This document shows positions 5,552 to 12,254 of a stretch of DNA of 14,535 nucleotides, one piece after another (within the stretch, counting starts at the first letter, position 1; every line of letters starts with the position of its first letter). The notes under the pieces are model-generated. The model was not told where the DNA came from. It ran no database searches and saw nothing but the letters and a program-made list of their open reading frames with translations. Origin of the DNA: Planctomycetota bacterium (GTDB lineage Bacteria; Planctomycetota; Planctomycetia; Pirellulales; Thermoguttaceae); the NCBI GenBank assembly GCA_018897395.1, contig JAHIKV010000082.1:1-14535 (forward strand), in the 5' to 3' direction. The position numbers were made by a program, and so were the translations under genes.

Positions 5552-7090
5552 CTACACCCGCACCGTCTCCTTCGTTCCCGCGTACTGCTTCTGAAACTCC
5601 GCGATTGCCCGGTCGATCTCCGCGGCGGATTCGTCGTCGAGGTTGCGGCTGTCGGTGATCTTCCGCCACAGCGGCTGTTTCTCCTTGTGGATGAACGCCA
5701 AAAATCCTTCCTCCCAAGCGTGGACCTCTTTGACGGGGATTTTGTCGAGGTGCCCACGGGCGCCGGTGTAGATGCTCAACACCTGATCGGTGACGTGCAT
5801 CGGGTGATACAGACCTTGCTTGAGCAGCTCGGTCATTCGGTATCCGCGATCGAGCTGCGCCTGGGTGGCGGCCTCCAGATCGGTGCCAAACTGGGCGAAC
5901 GCCTGTAGCTCGCGGAAGGCGGCCAGGCCGAGCCGCAAGCCGCTGGCCACCTTCTTCATCGCCGGCACTTGGGCCGCGCCGCCGACGCGCGAGACCGAAA
6001 TGCCCACGTTCATCGCCGGTCGCTGACCGGAGAAGAACAGGTCGGGCTGGAGATATATCTGCCCGTCGGTGATCGAAATCAAGTTTGTGGGGATGTATGC
6101 CGCGACCTCGCCTTCAAGCGTTTCGATGATCGGCAGTGCGGTGAGCGACCCGCCGCCAAGTTCGTCGCTGAGCTTCGCGGCCCGTTCCAGTAGCCGGCTG
6201 TGGCAATAAAAGATGTCGCCGGGGTATGCCTCGCGTCCCGGCGGACGGCGCATCAGCAGCGAAATCTGTCGATAGGCCGTGGCCTGTTTCGAGAGGTCGT
6301 CGTAGATGATCAGCGCGTCCTCGCCTCGATAGGTGAAGAATTCGGCCATCGCGCAGCCGGCGTACGGGGCGACGTACTGCAACGGCGCCGGGTCGCTGGC
6401 CCCGGCCACGACCACCGTGGTGTAGTCCATCGCGCCGTGCTTGCGGAGGGTTTCGATCAATCCGGCGACGGTCGATTCCTTCTGCCCGATGGCGACGTAG
6501 AAGCACTTTACGTCGGAGTCCTTCTGGTTGATGATCGTGTCGATGCAGATGGCGGTTTTTCCGGTCTTGCGGTCGCCGATGATCAATTCTCGTTGTCCGC
6601 GTCCGATGGGCGTCATCGAGTCGATGGCCTTGATGCCGGTCTGCAGCGGCTGGTTTACCGGCTGACGCTGGGCGACGCCCGGCGCGTCCGATTCCACCAG
6701 CCGCCGCTCGTTGGAGACGATTGGCCCGCCGCCGTCGAGCGGGTTGCCCAGCGGATCGATCACCCGGCCGAGCACGGCCTCGCCGACCGGCACCGAGAGG
6801 AGCCGTCCGGTGCCGCGGACTTCCTCGCCCTCGTTGATCGAGAGGTAGTCTCCGAGGATAATGACGCCGACGGAGTTTTCCTCGAGGTTGAAGGCCAACC
6901 CGGTCACGCCTCCTGCGCTGTTGGAAAACTCGACCATCTCGCCCGACATGACGCCGGACAGCCCGTAGACGCGCGCGATTCCGTCGCCGATCTCGATCAC
7001 CCGCCCGACCTGCCGGACGTCGATGCGAGAGTCGAACAGTTCAATTTCCCGCTGAATGACGGAAGCGATCTCGTCGGCCTTGAATTTCAT
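5552..7090 (-). CDS. atpA: ATP synthase F1 subunit alpha
   Basis: A 512-residue non-catalytic nucleotide-binding subunit of the F1 head. In order: N-terminal helix MKFKADEIASVIQREIELFD; beta-barrel around GRVIEIGDGIARVYGLSGVM; Walker A GDRKTGKT (172-179); YVAIGQKESTVAGLIETL; the segment from EDALIIYDDLSKQATAYRQI to RRPPGREAYPGDIFY; and the alpha signature ISVSRVGGAAQVPAMKKV followed by FAQFGTDLEAAT. The ATG at 7090 is supported by AGAGGAG (7096-7102) 5 bases upstream. This start places the first 50 bases of atpA inside the end of atpH, so translation is probably coupled. Confidence 0.98.
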   Translation of the reverse strand: MKFKADEIASVIQREIELFDSRIDVRQVGRVIEIGDGIARVYGLSGVMSGEMVEFSNSAGGVTGLAFNLEENSVGVIILGDYLSINEGEEVRGTGRLLSVPVGEAVLGRVIDPLGNPLDGGGPIVSNERRLVESDAPGVAQRQPVNQPLQTGIKAIDSMTPIGRGQRELIIGDRKTGKTAICIDTIINQKDSDVKCFYVAIGQKESTVAGLIETLRKHGAMDYTTVVVAGASDPAPLQYVAPYAGCAMAEFFTYRGEDALIIYDDLSKQATAYRQISLLMRRPPGREAYPGDIFYCHSRLLERAAKLSDELGGGSLTALPIIETLEGEVAAYIPTNLISITDGQIYLQPDLFFSGQRPAMNVGISVSRVGGAAQVPAMKKVASGLRLGLAAFRELQAFAQFGTDLEAATQAQLDRGYRMTELLKQGLYHPMHVTDQVLSIYTGARGHLDKIPVKEVHAWEEGFLAFIHKEKQPLWRKITDSRNLDDESAAEIDRAIAEFQKQYAGTKETVRV

Positions 7091-7700
7091 TGGCGCTCCT
7101 CTGACTCATCCGTTGACGAAGTTGTTTCAATTGGTTGGCGATCGAGCCGTCGTATACGACGTCGCCGACGCGGATCACCGCGCCGCCGATCAGCTCGGGA
7201 TCGACGCGTTGTTCGAGGACCGGCTCGCCGTCGAGCTTTTCGCGGAGGCCGTCTACGATGCGTCGGACCTCGGCTGCTTCGACCGGCGTGGCGGTGGTCA
7301 GCTCGACGCGGACGCGTTTTCGCATTTTATCGTACATTACGTGCGTCTGATGGTGTATCGCCCTGAGGCAATCGAGCCGCCCGTGACGCGCGACGACCTT
7401 TAGGAACCCGATCATCAGCGCCGAGGCCCGGCCGCCGAGCGTCCGGTCGATGACGCCATATTTCTCGCGGACCGACACCAGCGCCGAGGCCAGTACGGTT
7501 TCCAGCTTGGGGAACTTGTCGAGCACCTCGGCCAGCAGGTCGTCGAACTCCTCGACGACGGCCGCTAATTGACCGGCGTTCCGCGCCGCGCCGAGCAGGG
7601 CCTTGGCGTAGACGTCGGCGATGTGCTCGACGCCCACGTCGGCCTCGATTTGGGCGGCGGTTCGTGCGTCGCGTGCGGCGGTGTTCTGGGATTCAGTCAT
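7041..7700 (-). CDS. atpH: ATP synthase F1 subunit delta (OSCP-like)
   Basis: A 219-residue peripheral stalk subunit that joins the top of F1 to subunit b. It is longer than the usual 175-180 residues. There is an extra N-terminal lead of about 20 residues before VEHIADVYAKALLGAARNAG, and an extra tail after the family's conserved end (PELIGGAVIRVGDVVYDGSI, then ANQLKQLRQ). The tail, MSQRSANEIQGRRDRFRHSAGN without its last residues, is basic and encoded mostly within the atpA overlap (7041-7090). The ATG at 7700 gives MTESQNTAARDARTAAQIEA. A heptamer array lies directly upstream in the atpF-atpH spacer. Identification is firm from the N-terminal YAKALL motif, the C-terminal IRVGD motif and its place between atpF and atpA. 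Confidence 0.94.
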   Translation of the reverse strand: MTESQNTAARDARTAAQIEADVGVEHIADVYAKALLGAARNAGQLAAVVEEFDDLLAEVLDKFPKLETVLASALVSVREKYGVIDRTLGGRASALMIGFLKVVARHGRLDCLRAIHHQTHVMYDKMRKRVRVELTTATPVEAAEVRRIVDGLREKLDGEPVLEQRVDPELIGGAVIRVGDVVYDGSIANQLKQLRQRMSQRSANEIQGRRDRFRHSAGN

Positions 7701-7710
7701 GGCGGCGGAA

Positions 7711-7797
7711 ATTATGAATTATGAATGATGAATTATGAATGCAAGAAGAACATGCCTTTAACGACATTCATCATTCATCATTCGGCATTCACCATTC
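7711..7797. repeat. Two opposed heptamer arrays (ATTATGA and CATTCAT) in the atpF-atpH spacer
   Basis: ATTATGA, ATTATGA, ATGATGA, ATTATGA (7711-7738) face CATTCAT, CATTCAT, CATTCGG, CATTCAC, CATTC (7765-7797). The two arrays are roughly inverse complements, so the spacer transcript can fold. The atpF stop (7778-7780) and its last residues (MVNAE) are encoded by the second array. Confidence 0.88.
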
Positions 7798-8470
7798 CTT
7801 TCACGGTCTGCTCGATCAGCCGGGTGTGATCCTTGGGATCGAGTTTTTCGCGGACGATGCGTCCGGCCAGTTCGACGGCCATCGCGGCGCTGCGGTCGGC
7901 CAGCCCCTTCAGGGCATCGTCCGTGGCGGTCTCGATTCTTCCCATGGCCCGCTGCTGCTCGACATCGGCCTCTTTTTTGGCCTTTTCGAGCAACTCGCGG
8001 CCGAGCTGTTCGGCGTCGCGGCGGCCTTGATCGAGGATGCCGCGGACCTGGTCGCCGGCCTCGTCGAGTTTTCGCTCGTAATCGGCCAAAAGTTCCTTGG
8101 CCTGCTGGTTGGCGGCGTCGGCATCGGCGATCTGGTCGGCGATGTTCTGCTCGCGTTTGTCCAGCCCGTCGGCGATCGGCCTCCAGGCGAACTTCCAGAG
8201 CACCGCCATGACGAGGAGGAATACGACCGCCGTCCAGATGGCCAGATCACCCCGAAAGTTTATCCCTCGGAAGGTGATGGGGTTGAGGGCTTCGGCCGGA
8301 TTCTCCGCCGCGTGGCCGCTTGCCGAACGGCCTTCCGGGGCGCTTGCCGCAGCGGCGGTGGCGGGAACGTCGGCCGCAGCGCAATAGCCGCAAGCGACCG
8401 CCGCGGCCAGAACCAGACAGGCTGCTACTCGCGTCCTCATGGCAACTGCGATCTCCAGCGCGACCTTCAT
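7778..8470 (-). CDS. atpF: ATP synthase Fo subunit b with signal-peptide-like N-terminus
   Basis: A 230-residue peripheral stalk subunit, longer than the usual 155-175. Residues 1-33 look like a signal peptide: a few charged residues, then RVAACLVLAAAVACGYCAAA. An Ala/Gly/Ser-rich linker follows to about 65, then the membrane helix DLAIWTAVVFLLVMAVLWKF (75-94), then a long charged coiled coil rich in Ala, Asp, Glu, Lys and Arg (98-225). Two starts are possible: ATG 8470 (chosen, with GGAAAAG just before it) and ATG 8440, which would leave a more compact signal peptide starting MRTRVAACLV. The frame runs on to 8530, but that part is encoded by the palindrome at 8482-8503. The last five residues come from a heptamer array. 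Confidence 0.9.
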   Translation of the reverse strand: MKVALEIAVAMRTRVAACLVLAAAVACGYCAAADVPATAAAASAPEGRSASGHAAENPAEALNPITFRGINFRGDLAIWTAVVFLLVMAVLWKFAWRPIADGLDKREQNIADQIADADAANQQAKELLADYERKLDEAGDQVRGILDQGRRDAEQLGRELLEKAKKEADVEQQRAMGRIETATDDALKGLADRSAAMAVELAGRIVREKLDPKDHTRLIEQTVKGMVNAE

Positions 8471-8481
8471 ACTTTTCCAAA

Positions 8482-8503
8482 CCCACGGGTTGCAACCCGT
8501 GGG
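8482..8503. repeat. Perfect 22-base palindrome between atpE and atpF
   Basis: The arm CCCACGGGTTG (8482-8492) is followed directly by its exact inverse complement CAACCCGTGGG (8493-8503). It lies in the 64-base spacer after the atpE stop. As RNA it would form a hairpin with the central bases unpaired. No T-tract follows, so a terminator is unlikely. Confidence 0.85.
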
Positions 8504-8534
8504 CTTATGAGCCAATCTCCTCATGCTCAAGGTC

Positions 8535-8897
8535 TCAGTAGCGGAAGATGACGCTCAACAGGCACACGATCAGCGCGAAGAACGTCACGCCTTCGATCAG
8601 CGCCGCGGCGACGATCATGGCCGTCTGCACGCTGCCGGCCACTTCCGGCTGCCGGGCCATGCTCTCGACGGCCGATGAGCCGATCCGCCCGATGCCGTAA
8701 CCGGCGCCCAGGATTACCAATCCGCAGCCGAAGGCCGTGCCGGCGAGGATTTGCCAGGGGGCCGCGGCTTCTTTTGCCGCGGTTTCTTCCGCTGCGGCGT
8801 CTTTAGCGGCAGCGGCCTGCTCGCCCTGGGCCAACGCGGGAGCGGCCATCGTCGGAAAAATCGCAAACAACAAAATAATTCTCGTCAACTTGCACAC
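8535..8897 (-). CDS. atpE: ATP synthase Fo subunit c with signal-peptide-like N-terminus
   Basis: A 120-residue c-ring subunit. Residues 1-23 look like a cleavable signal peptide (KLTRIILLFAIFPTMAAPALA, shown without its first residues), then an Ala/Glu-rich linker to about 46, then the two-helix hairpin. Helix 1 holds LAGTAFGCGLVILGAGYGIG. The polar loop is SMARQPE. Helix 2 holds MIVAAALIEGVTFFALIVCL, with the ion-binding Glu at residue 102. The Gln in helix 1 and the Ser after Glu needed for Na+ are replaced (Ile and Gly), so proton coupling is predicted. A TTG at 8918 opens the frame, but AAGGAG (8907-8912) sits 9 bases before the GTG at 8897, which is chosen. Hairpins flank the gene on both sides. 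Confidence 0.94.
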   Translation of the reverse strand: MCKLTRIILLFAIFPTMAAPALAQGEQAAAAKDAAAEETAAKEAAAPWQILAGTAFGCGLVILGAGYGIGRIGSSAVESMARQPEVAGSVQTAMIVAAALIEGVTFFALIVCLLSVIFRY

Positions 8898-8906
8898 GGA
8901 ACTCGT

Positions 8907-8912
8907 CTCCTT
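8907..8912 (-). promoter_or_regulatory. Shine-Dalgarno site of atpE, selecting a GTG start
   Basis: AAGGAG on the minus strand with a 9-base spacer to GTG at 8897. It lies inside the longer open frame beginning at TTG 8918 and therefore argues against that upstream start. Confidence 0.65.
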
Positions 8913-8957
8913 CAACAAAAGTGGCGTTTCTTGGTAAAAATGAAATGTCCGTATTTA

Positions 8958-8981
8958 GCCCCGGGTGAATACACCCGGGGC
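8958..8981. repeat. Hairpin with 10-bp stem upstream of atpE
   Basis: GCCCCGGGTG (8958-8967), loop AATA, CACCCGGGGC (8972-8981), a perfect stem. It lies in the 158-base spacer 8898-9055 between atpB and atpE, about 60 bases before the atpE start. Confidence 0.85.
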
Positions 8982-9007
8982 GCACGGTTTTTCGCGGTCA
9001 ACTCGGT

Positions 9008-9027
9008 CCGCCTTGAATTCACGGCGG
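9008..9027. repeat. Near-perfect 20-base palindrome in the atpB-atpE spacer
   Basis: CCGCCTTGAATTCACGGCGG is symmetrical around GAATTC, with one mismatched pair. It is the second palindrome in this spacer. Confidence 0.65.
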
Positions 9028-9055
9028 GCTAAATGCACAATTTCAGGATGCCCTT

Positions 9056-9859
9056 TTAATGCGGGTGGACCGCCATGCCGATGAACAACGCCGAGAGAAA
9101 CGCGAAAATATAGGCCTGCAACAACGCGACAAACAACTCCAGCAACGTCAGCGCCGAAGCGCCGAGCAAGCTCGGGACCGTGACTCCGGCCCAAAGCACG
9201 AACGCCGCCTGGGCGGTCCAGCCGATGAATCCCACGATAACCGCCAACACCAGGTGTCCGGCGAATATGTTGGCCAACAGACGCACGGCCAACACCAGAT
9301 GGCGGATTAAAAGCCCGGCGACCTCGATGCCGAAGATCATCGGCGTGAGGAGTATCCCCAGAACTCCGCCCACGTCCATCCGCGGCACGAGACTCTTCCA
9401 GTAGCCGACCGGCCCGAACTTCGCAACGCCCGCGCCGAGGACCGTGCAGAACGCCACGCCCGCCAACGAAGCGGTCGTCATCAACGAGCCGGTCGGCGAA
9501 CCGGTCCAAGGCAATATCCCGATCAGATTGCAAAACAGGACGAAGAAAAACATGGTCCAAACGAAGGGCAGGAAACGGTCGGCGTCCTTCCGTCCGATGG
9601 CCGGCCGAGCGACTCCGTCCCGCAGAAAAAGCAATAGCGCGTCCAGCATGTTCCAAAATCTACCCCGCGGCGGATCGCCCTTCGCCACGCGCCGGGCGTA
9701 TGGAATGAATATCGCCAACATCGCCGCGGCGACGATCAGTTCCAGGACCATGTAGCGAGTCAACTGGAAATCGAACACCTTCGGCAGGTGTATCTGAACG
9801 AACGGCAGCACGAATTCCGACGAGTCGGTGACGTGTTCGGCAAGTTGGTTCAGGTCCAT
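9056..9859 (-). CDS. atpB: ATP synthase Fo subunit a
   Basis: A 267-residue membrane stator subunit with five or six hydrophobic segments. It carries the proton half-channels next to the c-ring. Landmarks: MVLELIVAAAMLAIFIPYA (37-55); RFLPFVWTMFFFVLFCNLIG (95-114), with the conserved N-L-x-G before LPW; TPMIFGIEVAGLLIRHLVLA (172-191), followed by VRLLANIFAGH, where Arg193 is the essential arginine; and the C-terminal ALTLLELFVALLQAYIFAFL, with Gln249 in the conserved Q-A-Y-I-F motif. The ATG at 9859 is preceded by AGGTG about 5 bases upstream. It follows the atpI-like gene by 29 bases. Confidence 0.97.
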   Translation of the reverse strand: MDLNQLAEHVTDSSEFVLPFVQIHLPKVFDFQLTRYMVLELIVAAAMLAIFIPYARRVAKGDPPRGRFWNMLDALLLFLRDGVARPAIGRKDADRFLPFVWTMFFFVLFCNLIGILPWTGSPTGSLMTTASLAGVAFCTVLGAGVAKFGPVGYWKSLVPRMDVGGVLGILLTPMIFGIEVAGLLIRHLVLAVRLLANIFAGHLVLAVIVGFIGWTAQAAFVLWAGVTVPSLLGASALTLLELFVALLQAYIFAFLSALFIGMAVHPH

Positions 9860-9888
9860 GTTTCACCTGCTCTCCGGCCCGGTTGCCG

Positions 9889-10317
9889 TTAGACCGGTCG
9901 GCACGCGCCGTCGAGTGGTATCGACAACATAATCTCCGCGGTCAAAGTGACCGGGTAAAAAATCAGCAGCCAACACAACGGAGCGGGGTCGGGCCGCGAC
10001 GACGACACAATCATGTAAGCCACGGCCATCGCCAAGGGGAATGCCATTCGCGCCAACATACCCAACATGGCCCCGAGCAGTGCCGGGATTGGTCCGCGCA
10101 TGAAGTGACTTATGAACAGGGCGATAGTAGCGCCGAGAAAGCAAGCGAATGCGGCCGCACTGCAATCAACCACTCCGGCCGGACCGGCCAATAAACCTAC
10201 CGCCGCCGCCACCGGCAGGTAGACCGCCAGCACCGTGACGGTCAGCACCGCCGCTCGGACTGTTATCGATCTGTTCCGTAAGGAGTTTAGCCGTCTGAAC
10301 ATCAGCCCCACGTTCAC
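9889..10317 (-). CDS. AtpI-like small membrane protein of the ATP synthase operon
   Basis: A 142-residue protein with a basic N-terminus (FRRLNSLRNR) and four hydrophobic segments, at about 22-46, 52-72, 77-104 and 112-133. No motif identifies it alone. Its length, topology and place right before atpB match AtpI (subunit I), which helps assemble the c-ring or supports Mg2+ supply in other bacteria. The GTG start at 10317 overlaps the stop of the preceding atpZ-like gene as GTGA, which points to translational coupling. An alternative ATG lies at 10302. Function is by position and topology only. Confidence 0.7.
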   Translation of the reverse strand: MNVGLMFRRLNSLRNRSITVRAAVLTVTVLAVYLPVAAAVGLLAGPAGVVDCSAAAFACFLGATIALFISHFMRGPIPALLGAMLGMLARMAFPLAMAVAYMIVSSSRPDPAPLCWLLIFYPVTLTAEIMLSIPLDGACRPV

Positions 10318-10550
10318 TCCGTCCGATCATCGTCCTTTGAAGACCGAGCGAGCTTCAACAAGCTCATCAAGGCCACGGAAAAACCCAACGCCGCGCCCGC
10401 CAACAGAAACACGAAACCGCTGCCCAGCCGTTGGTCGAGCCAGTAGCCGATCAACACCGGAACGACCATCTCCAAGGCGATTGCCGTGATCCGCGAACTC
10501 CACTCCATCGCCAGCATGAACGGGGAGTAGTCGTTGTGCGGTTTATTCAC
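10314..10550 (-). CDS. atpZ: AtpZ/AtpI-family small membrane protein (ATP synthase gene 1)
   Basis: First gene of the atp operon, 78 residues from the GTG at 10550. It has two hydrophobic segments: SRITAIALEMVVPVLIGYWL, followed by DQRLGS, and FVFLLAGAALGFSVALMSLL. The Gly-Tyr-Trp-Leu-Asp turn after the first helix and the Gly-rich second helix are typical of the AtpZ family (ATPase_gene1), proposed to be a Mg2+/Ca2+ transporter or assembly helper for F-type ATPases. The C-terminus is a charged tail (RSSKDDDRTE). The frame continues upstream to a GTG at 10610, and an ATG at 10517 is a shorter choice; 10550 is preferred because it gives the family's short hydrophilic lead and follows a GGGG. 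Its stop overlaps the next start. Confidence 0.75.
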   Translation of the reverse strand: MNKPHNDYSPFMLAMEWSSRITAIALEMVVPVLIGYWLDQRLGSGFVFLLAGAALGFSVALMSLLKLARSSKDDDRTE

Positions 10551-10876
10551 GGCCCCAATCCGGTCGTGATCCTTAGCGGGTAAGAATAGCGACTCTATAC
10601 CGGCTTTCACGGCAAGTCAACCGCCTCCCGAAACCGGCTCTTCCGCCATGAGCGTCCATTGTCCGTGTCATCGCCCGCCCGGCATCTTTACCACCGAAGT
10701 GGTGTTCGACGACACACAGCCACCAATAGGTGCAACGGTGCTGGCTCGAAGGTATATATGACCTGTACAATCTCAAAAATTGTCAGGGATGCCAGTTGTT
10801 TTCGCAAGTAATTATCGTGCAAGCAGTTCCGTCTCCGCTTGTGAGGCCGGATTGTCTCAATGGCGGTATGAAATCC

Positions 10877-10905
10877 TTGCTCTGAAAAAGTGATGCGATT
10901 ATACT
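10877..10905 (+). promoter_or_regulatory. Candidate sigma-70 promoter for the DUF4912 gene
   Basis: TTGCTC (10877-10882), 17-base spacer, TATACT (10900-10905). Transcription would start near 10912, about 175 bases before the DUF4912 start. Its -10 box overlaps that of the opposing atp promoter candidate. Confidence 0.4.
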
Positions 10906-10927
10906 GGAAATTACCTGCCATGCCCAA
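10898..10927 (-). promoter_or_regulatory. Candidate promoter of the atp operon
   Basis: On the minus strand: TTGGGC (10927-10922), 18-base spacer, perfect TATAAT (10903-10898). Transcription would start near 10890, leaving a leader of about 340 bases before the atpZ-like gene. Confidence 0.5.
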
Positions 10928-10990
10928 TTTACCGGGCGCCTACCCTCGGCGGGACAAGAAGGCGGCGGTGGTGAATCGTCGCACGAACCA

Positions 10991-11012
10991 GTGACGTAGG
11001 CCTACCTGTCAC
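10991..11012. promoter_or_regulatory. Imperfect palindrome, possible operator upstream of the DUF4912 gene
   Basis: GTAGGCCTAC is a perfect 10-base palindrome flanked by GTGAC on the left and GTCAC on the right, with two extra bases (CT) between it and the right arm. It lies within the expected leader of the DUF4912 transcript. A regulatory role is a guess. Confidence 0.3.
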
Positions 11013-11087
11013 GGACGACTCCCGAACCCAACCGGCTTGCATGACTATTACGCCTGTGAGGCCGGCACAGCAGAGATGAGCATCGCA

Positions 11088-12164
11088 ATGACAACAGCAG
11101 AACTGAAGAATCGGACGGTTAGAGACTTGGCCTCGATGGCCAAGAAGAAGAAGGTCCCCGGCTGGCACTCCATGAGAAAGGACGAACTGGTGAAGGCCCT
11201 ACTGCGGCAGGCGCGGGCCGAAAGGCACCGGTCCGAGAGAACCAACGGCCGCGACAAGCGGTCGGTGCCCCACTCCCTAAAGTCACGACGCCTGGCACAG
11301 GTCCAAACGCGGCTTGCCGAGGCCAAGGACCTGACTTTCCGAAGCATCTGCGAGGGCAACGGGCAAGTCAAGGACCGCCTGATCGTGATGGTCCGCGATT
11401 CGTACTGGCTGCACGCCTACTGGGAACTTAGCCGGAAGAGCATCGAACGGGCGAAAGTCGCCTTGGGGCAGTATTGGCACGGCGCTCGGCCCGTGCTGCG
11501 GGTTTGCGAGGTGTTGCGCGAAGGCGTCACGACCTCTACCCGGCAGCCGATCCGCGACATCGAAATCCACGGCGGCGTACACAACTGGTACATCGACGTC
11601 GGCAATCCCCCGAAGAACTACCAACTAGACATCGGCTACCTGACATCGGAGGGCAAGTTCTTCTGCGTGGCGCGGAGCAACGTCGTCACCACGCCTCCGG
11701 CGGCGGCCGGCGACGCCTTCGACCAGAACTGGGCCGACGTGGCCAAGGATTTCGACCGGATTTTCGCGCTGAGCGGCGGATACAGCCAGCCCGAATCAAA
11801 CAGCGATCTGAAGGAACTGTTCGAGGAACGGCTCCAGCGTCCGATCGGCGATCCGGTGACTGTGCAGTTCGGTCCCGGCGCGGCGGGCCATTCGGCCAAC
11901 TGCTCGGATTTCGAGTTCCAGGTGGACACCGAATTGATAGTTCACGGCGTGACCCGCCCCGACGCCCACGTCACGCTTCGCGGCGAGCCGGTGCGGCTGC
12001 GAAGCGACGGCTCGTTCGCCGTCCGCTTCAACCTTCCCAACCGACGCCACGTATTGCCGATGGTCGCCAGCAGCCGCGACGGCGCCGAGCAGCGGACCAT
12101 CGTCCTGGCCGTCGATCGGAACACGAAGGTCATGGAGCCGATCAGCCACGATCCGACGGTGTGA
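11088..12164 (+). CDS. Rho-N / DUF4912 domain protein
   Basis: A 358-residue protein with three visible parts. Residues 1-43 resemble the Rho termination factor N-terminal (SAP-like) fold: TTAELKNRTVRDLASMAKKK, then the MRKDELVKALL helix. A basic linker runs to about 80. Residues about 95-205 match DUF4912: KDRLIVMVRDSYWLHAYWEL, ARPVLRVCEV, VHNWYIDVGNPPKNYQLDIG, EGKFFCVARSNVV. Residues about 270-350 look like a small beta-sandwich, with TELIVHGVTRPDAHVTLRGE and VRLRSDGSFAVRFNLPN. The frame begins at 11037; ATG 11088 is chosen because the Rho-N-like helix starts there, and ATG 11076 is also possible. No clear Shine-Dalgarno. The Rho-N part suggests nucleic-acid binding; the cellular role is unknown to me. 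Confidence 0.82.
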   Translation: MTTAELKNRTVRDLASMAKKKKVPGWHSMRKDELVKALLRQARAERHRSERTNGRDKRSVPHSLKSRRLAQVQTRLAEAKDLTFRSICEGNGQVKDRLIVMVRDSYWLHAYWELSRKSIERAKVALGQYWHGARPVLRVCEVLREGVTTSTRQPIRDIEIHGGVHNWYIDVGNPPKNYQLDIGYLTSEGKFFCVARSNVVTTPPAAAGDAFDQNWADVAKDFDRIFALSGGYSQPESNSDLKELFEERLQRPIGDPVTVQFGPGAAGHSANCSDFEFQVDTELIVHGVTRPDAHVTLRGEPVRLRSDGSFAVRFNLPNRRHVLPMVASSRDGAEQRTIVLAVDRNTKVMEPISHDPTV

Positions 12165-12170
12165 TTCGAG

Positions 12171-12198
12171 GGCGGAGGGCGGAAGGCGGAAGGCGGAA
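12171..12198. repeat. Heptamer array GGCGGAA x4 after the DUF4912 gene
   Basis: GGCGGAG followed by GGCGGAA three times, starting 6 bases after the DUF4912 stop codon. Confidence 0.88.
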
Positions 12199-12207
12199 TC
12201 CCGAGGG

Positions 12208-12227
12208 CTGGCCGCTTCAGCGGCCAG
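12208..12227. repeat. Hairpin with 9-bp stem and 2-base loop
   Basis: CTGGCCGCT-TC-AGCGGCCAG, a perfect stem. The TC loop and architecture match hairpins at 5344-5361 and 5451-5468. No T-tract follows, although it sits between two genes on the plus strand. Confidence 0.8.
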
Positions 12228-12254
12228 TTGACGCGATCCGAGGAAGGGGGCCGG

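Larger units (their letters stand above)
10551..11087. other. Intergenic region between the atp operon and the DUF4912 gene
   Basis: This 537-base gap separates two divergent transcription units. It is more AT-rich in the middle (about 10750-10930) than its surroundings. Short open frames on the minus strand have no family features, so I take them as chance. It holds overlapping divergent promoter candidates near 10877-10927 and an imperfect palindrome at 10991-11012. The atp leader RNA would be about 340 bases; I see no riboswitch I can name in it. Confidence 0.6.

Noticed and set aside
6200..7366. 388-codon plus-strand open frame opposite atpA and atpH
   Set aside because: Antisense shadow of atpA; no domain seen and no upstream signals.
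8535..8897. Sodium-driven ATP synthase
   Set aside because: The c subunit has Ile where the Na+ type has Gln in helix 1, and Gly after the key Glu instead of Ser; proton coupling is the better reading.
10573..10927. Two short minus-strand open frames upstream of the atp operon
   Set aside because: No motif, no good start signals, and one runs through the best promoter candidate; treated as leader sequence.
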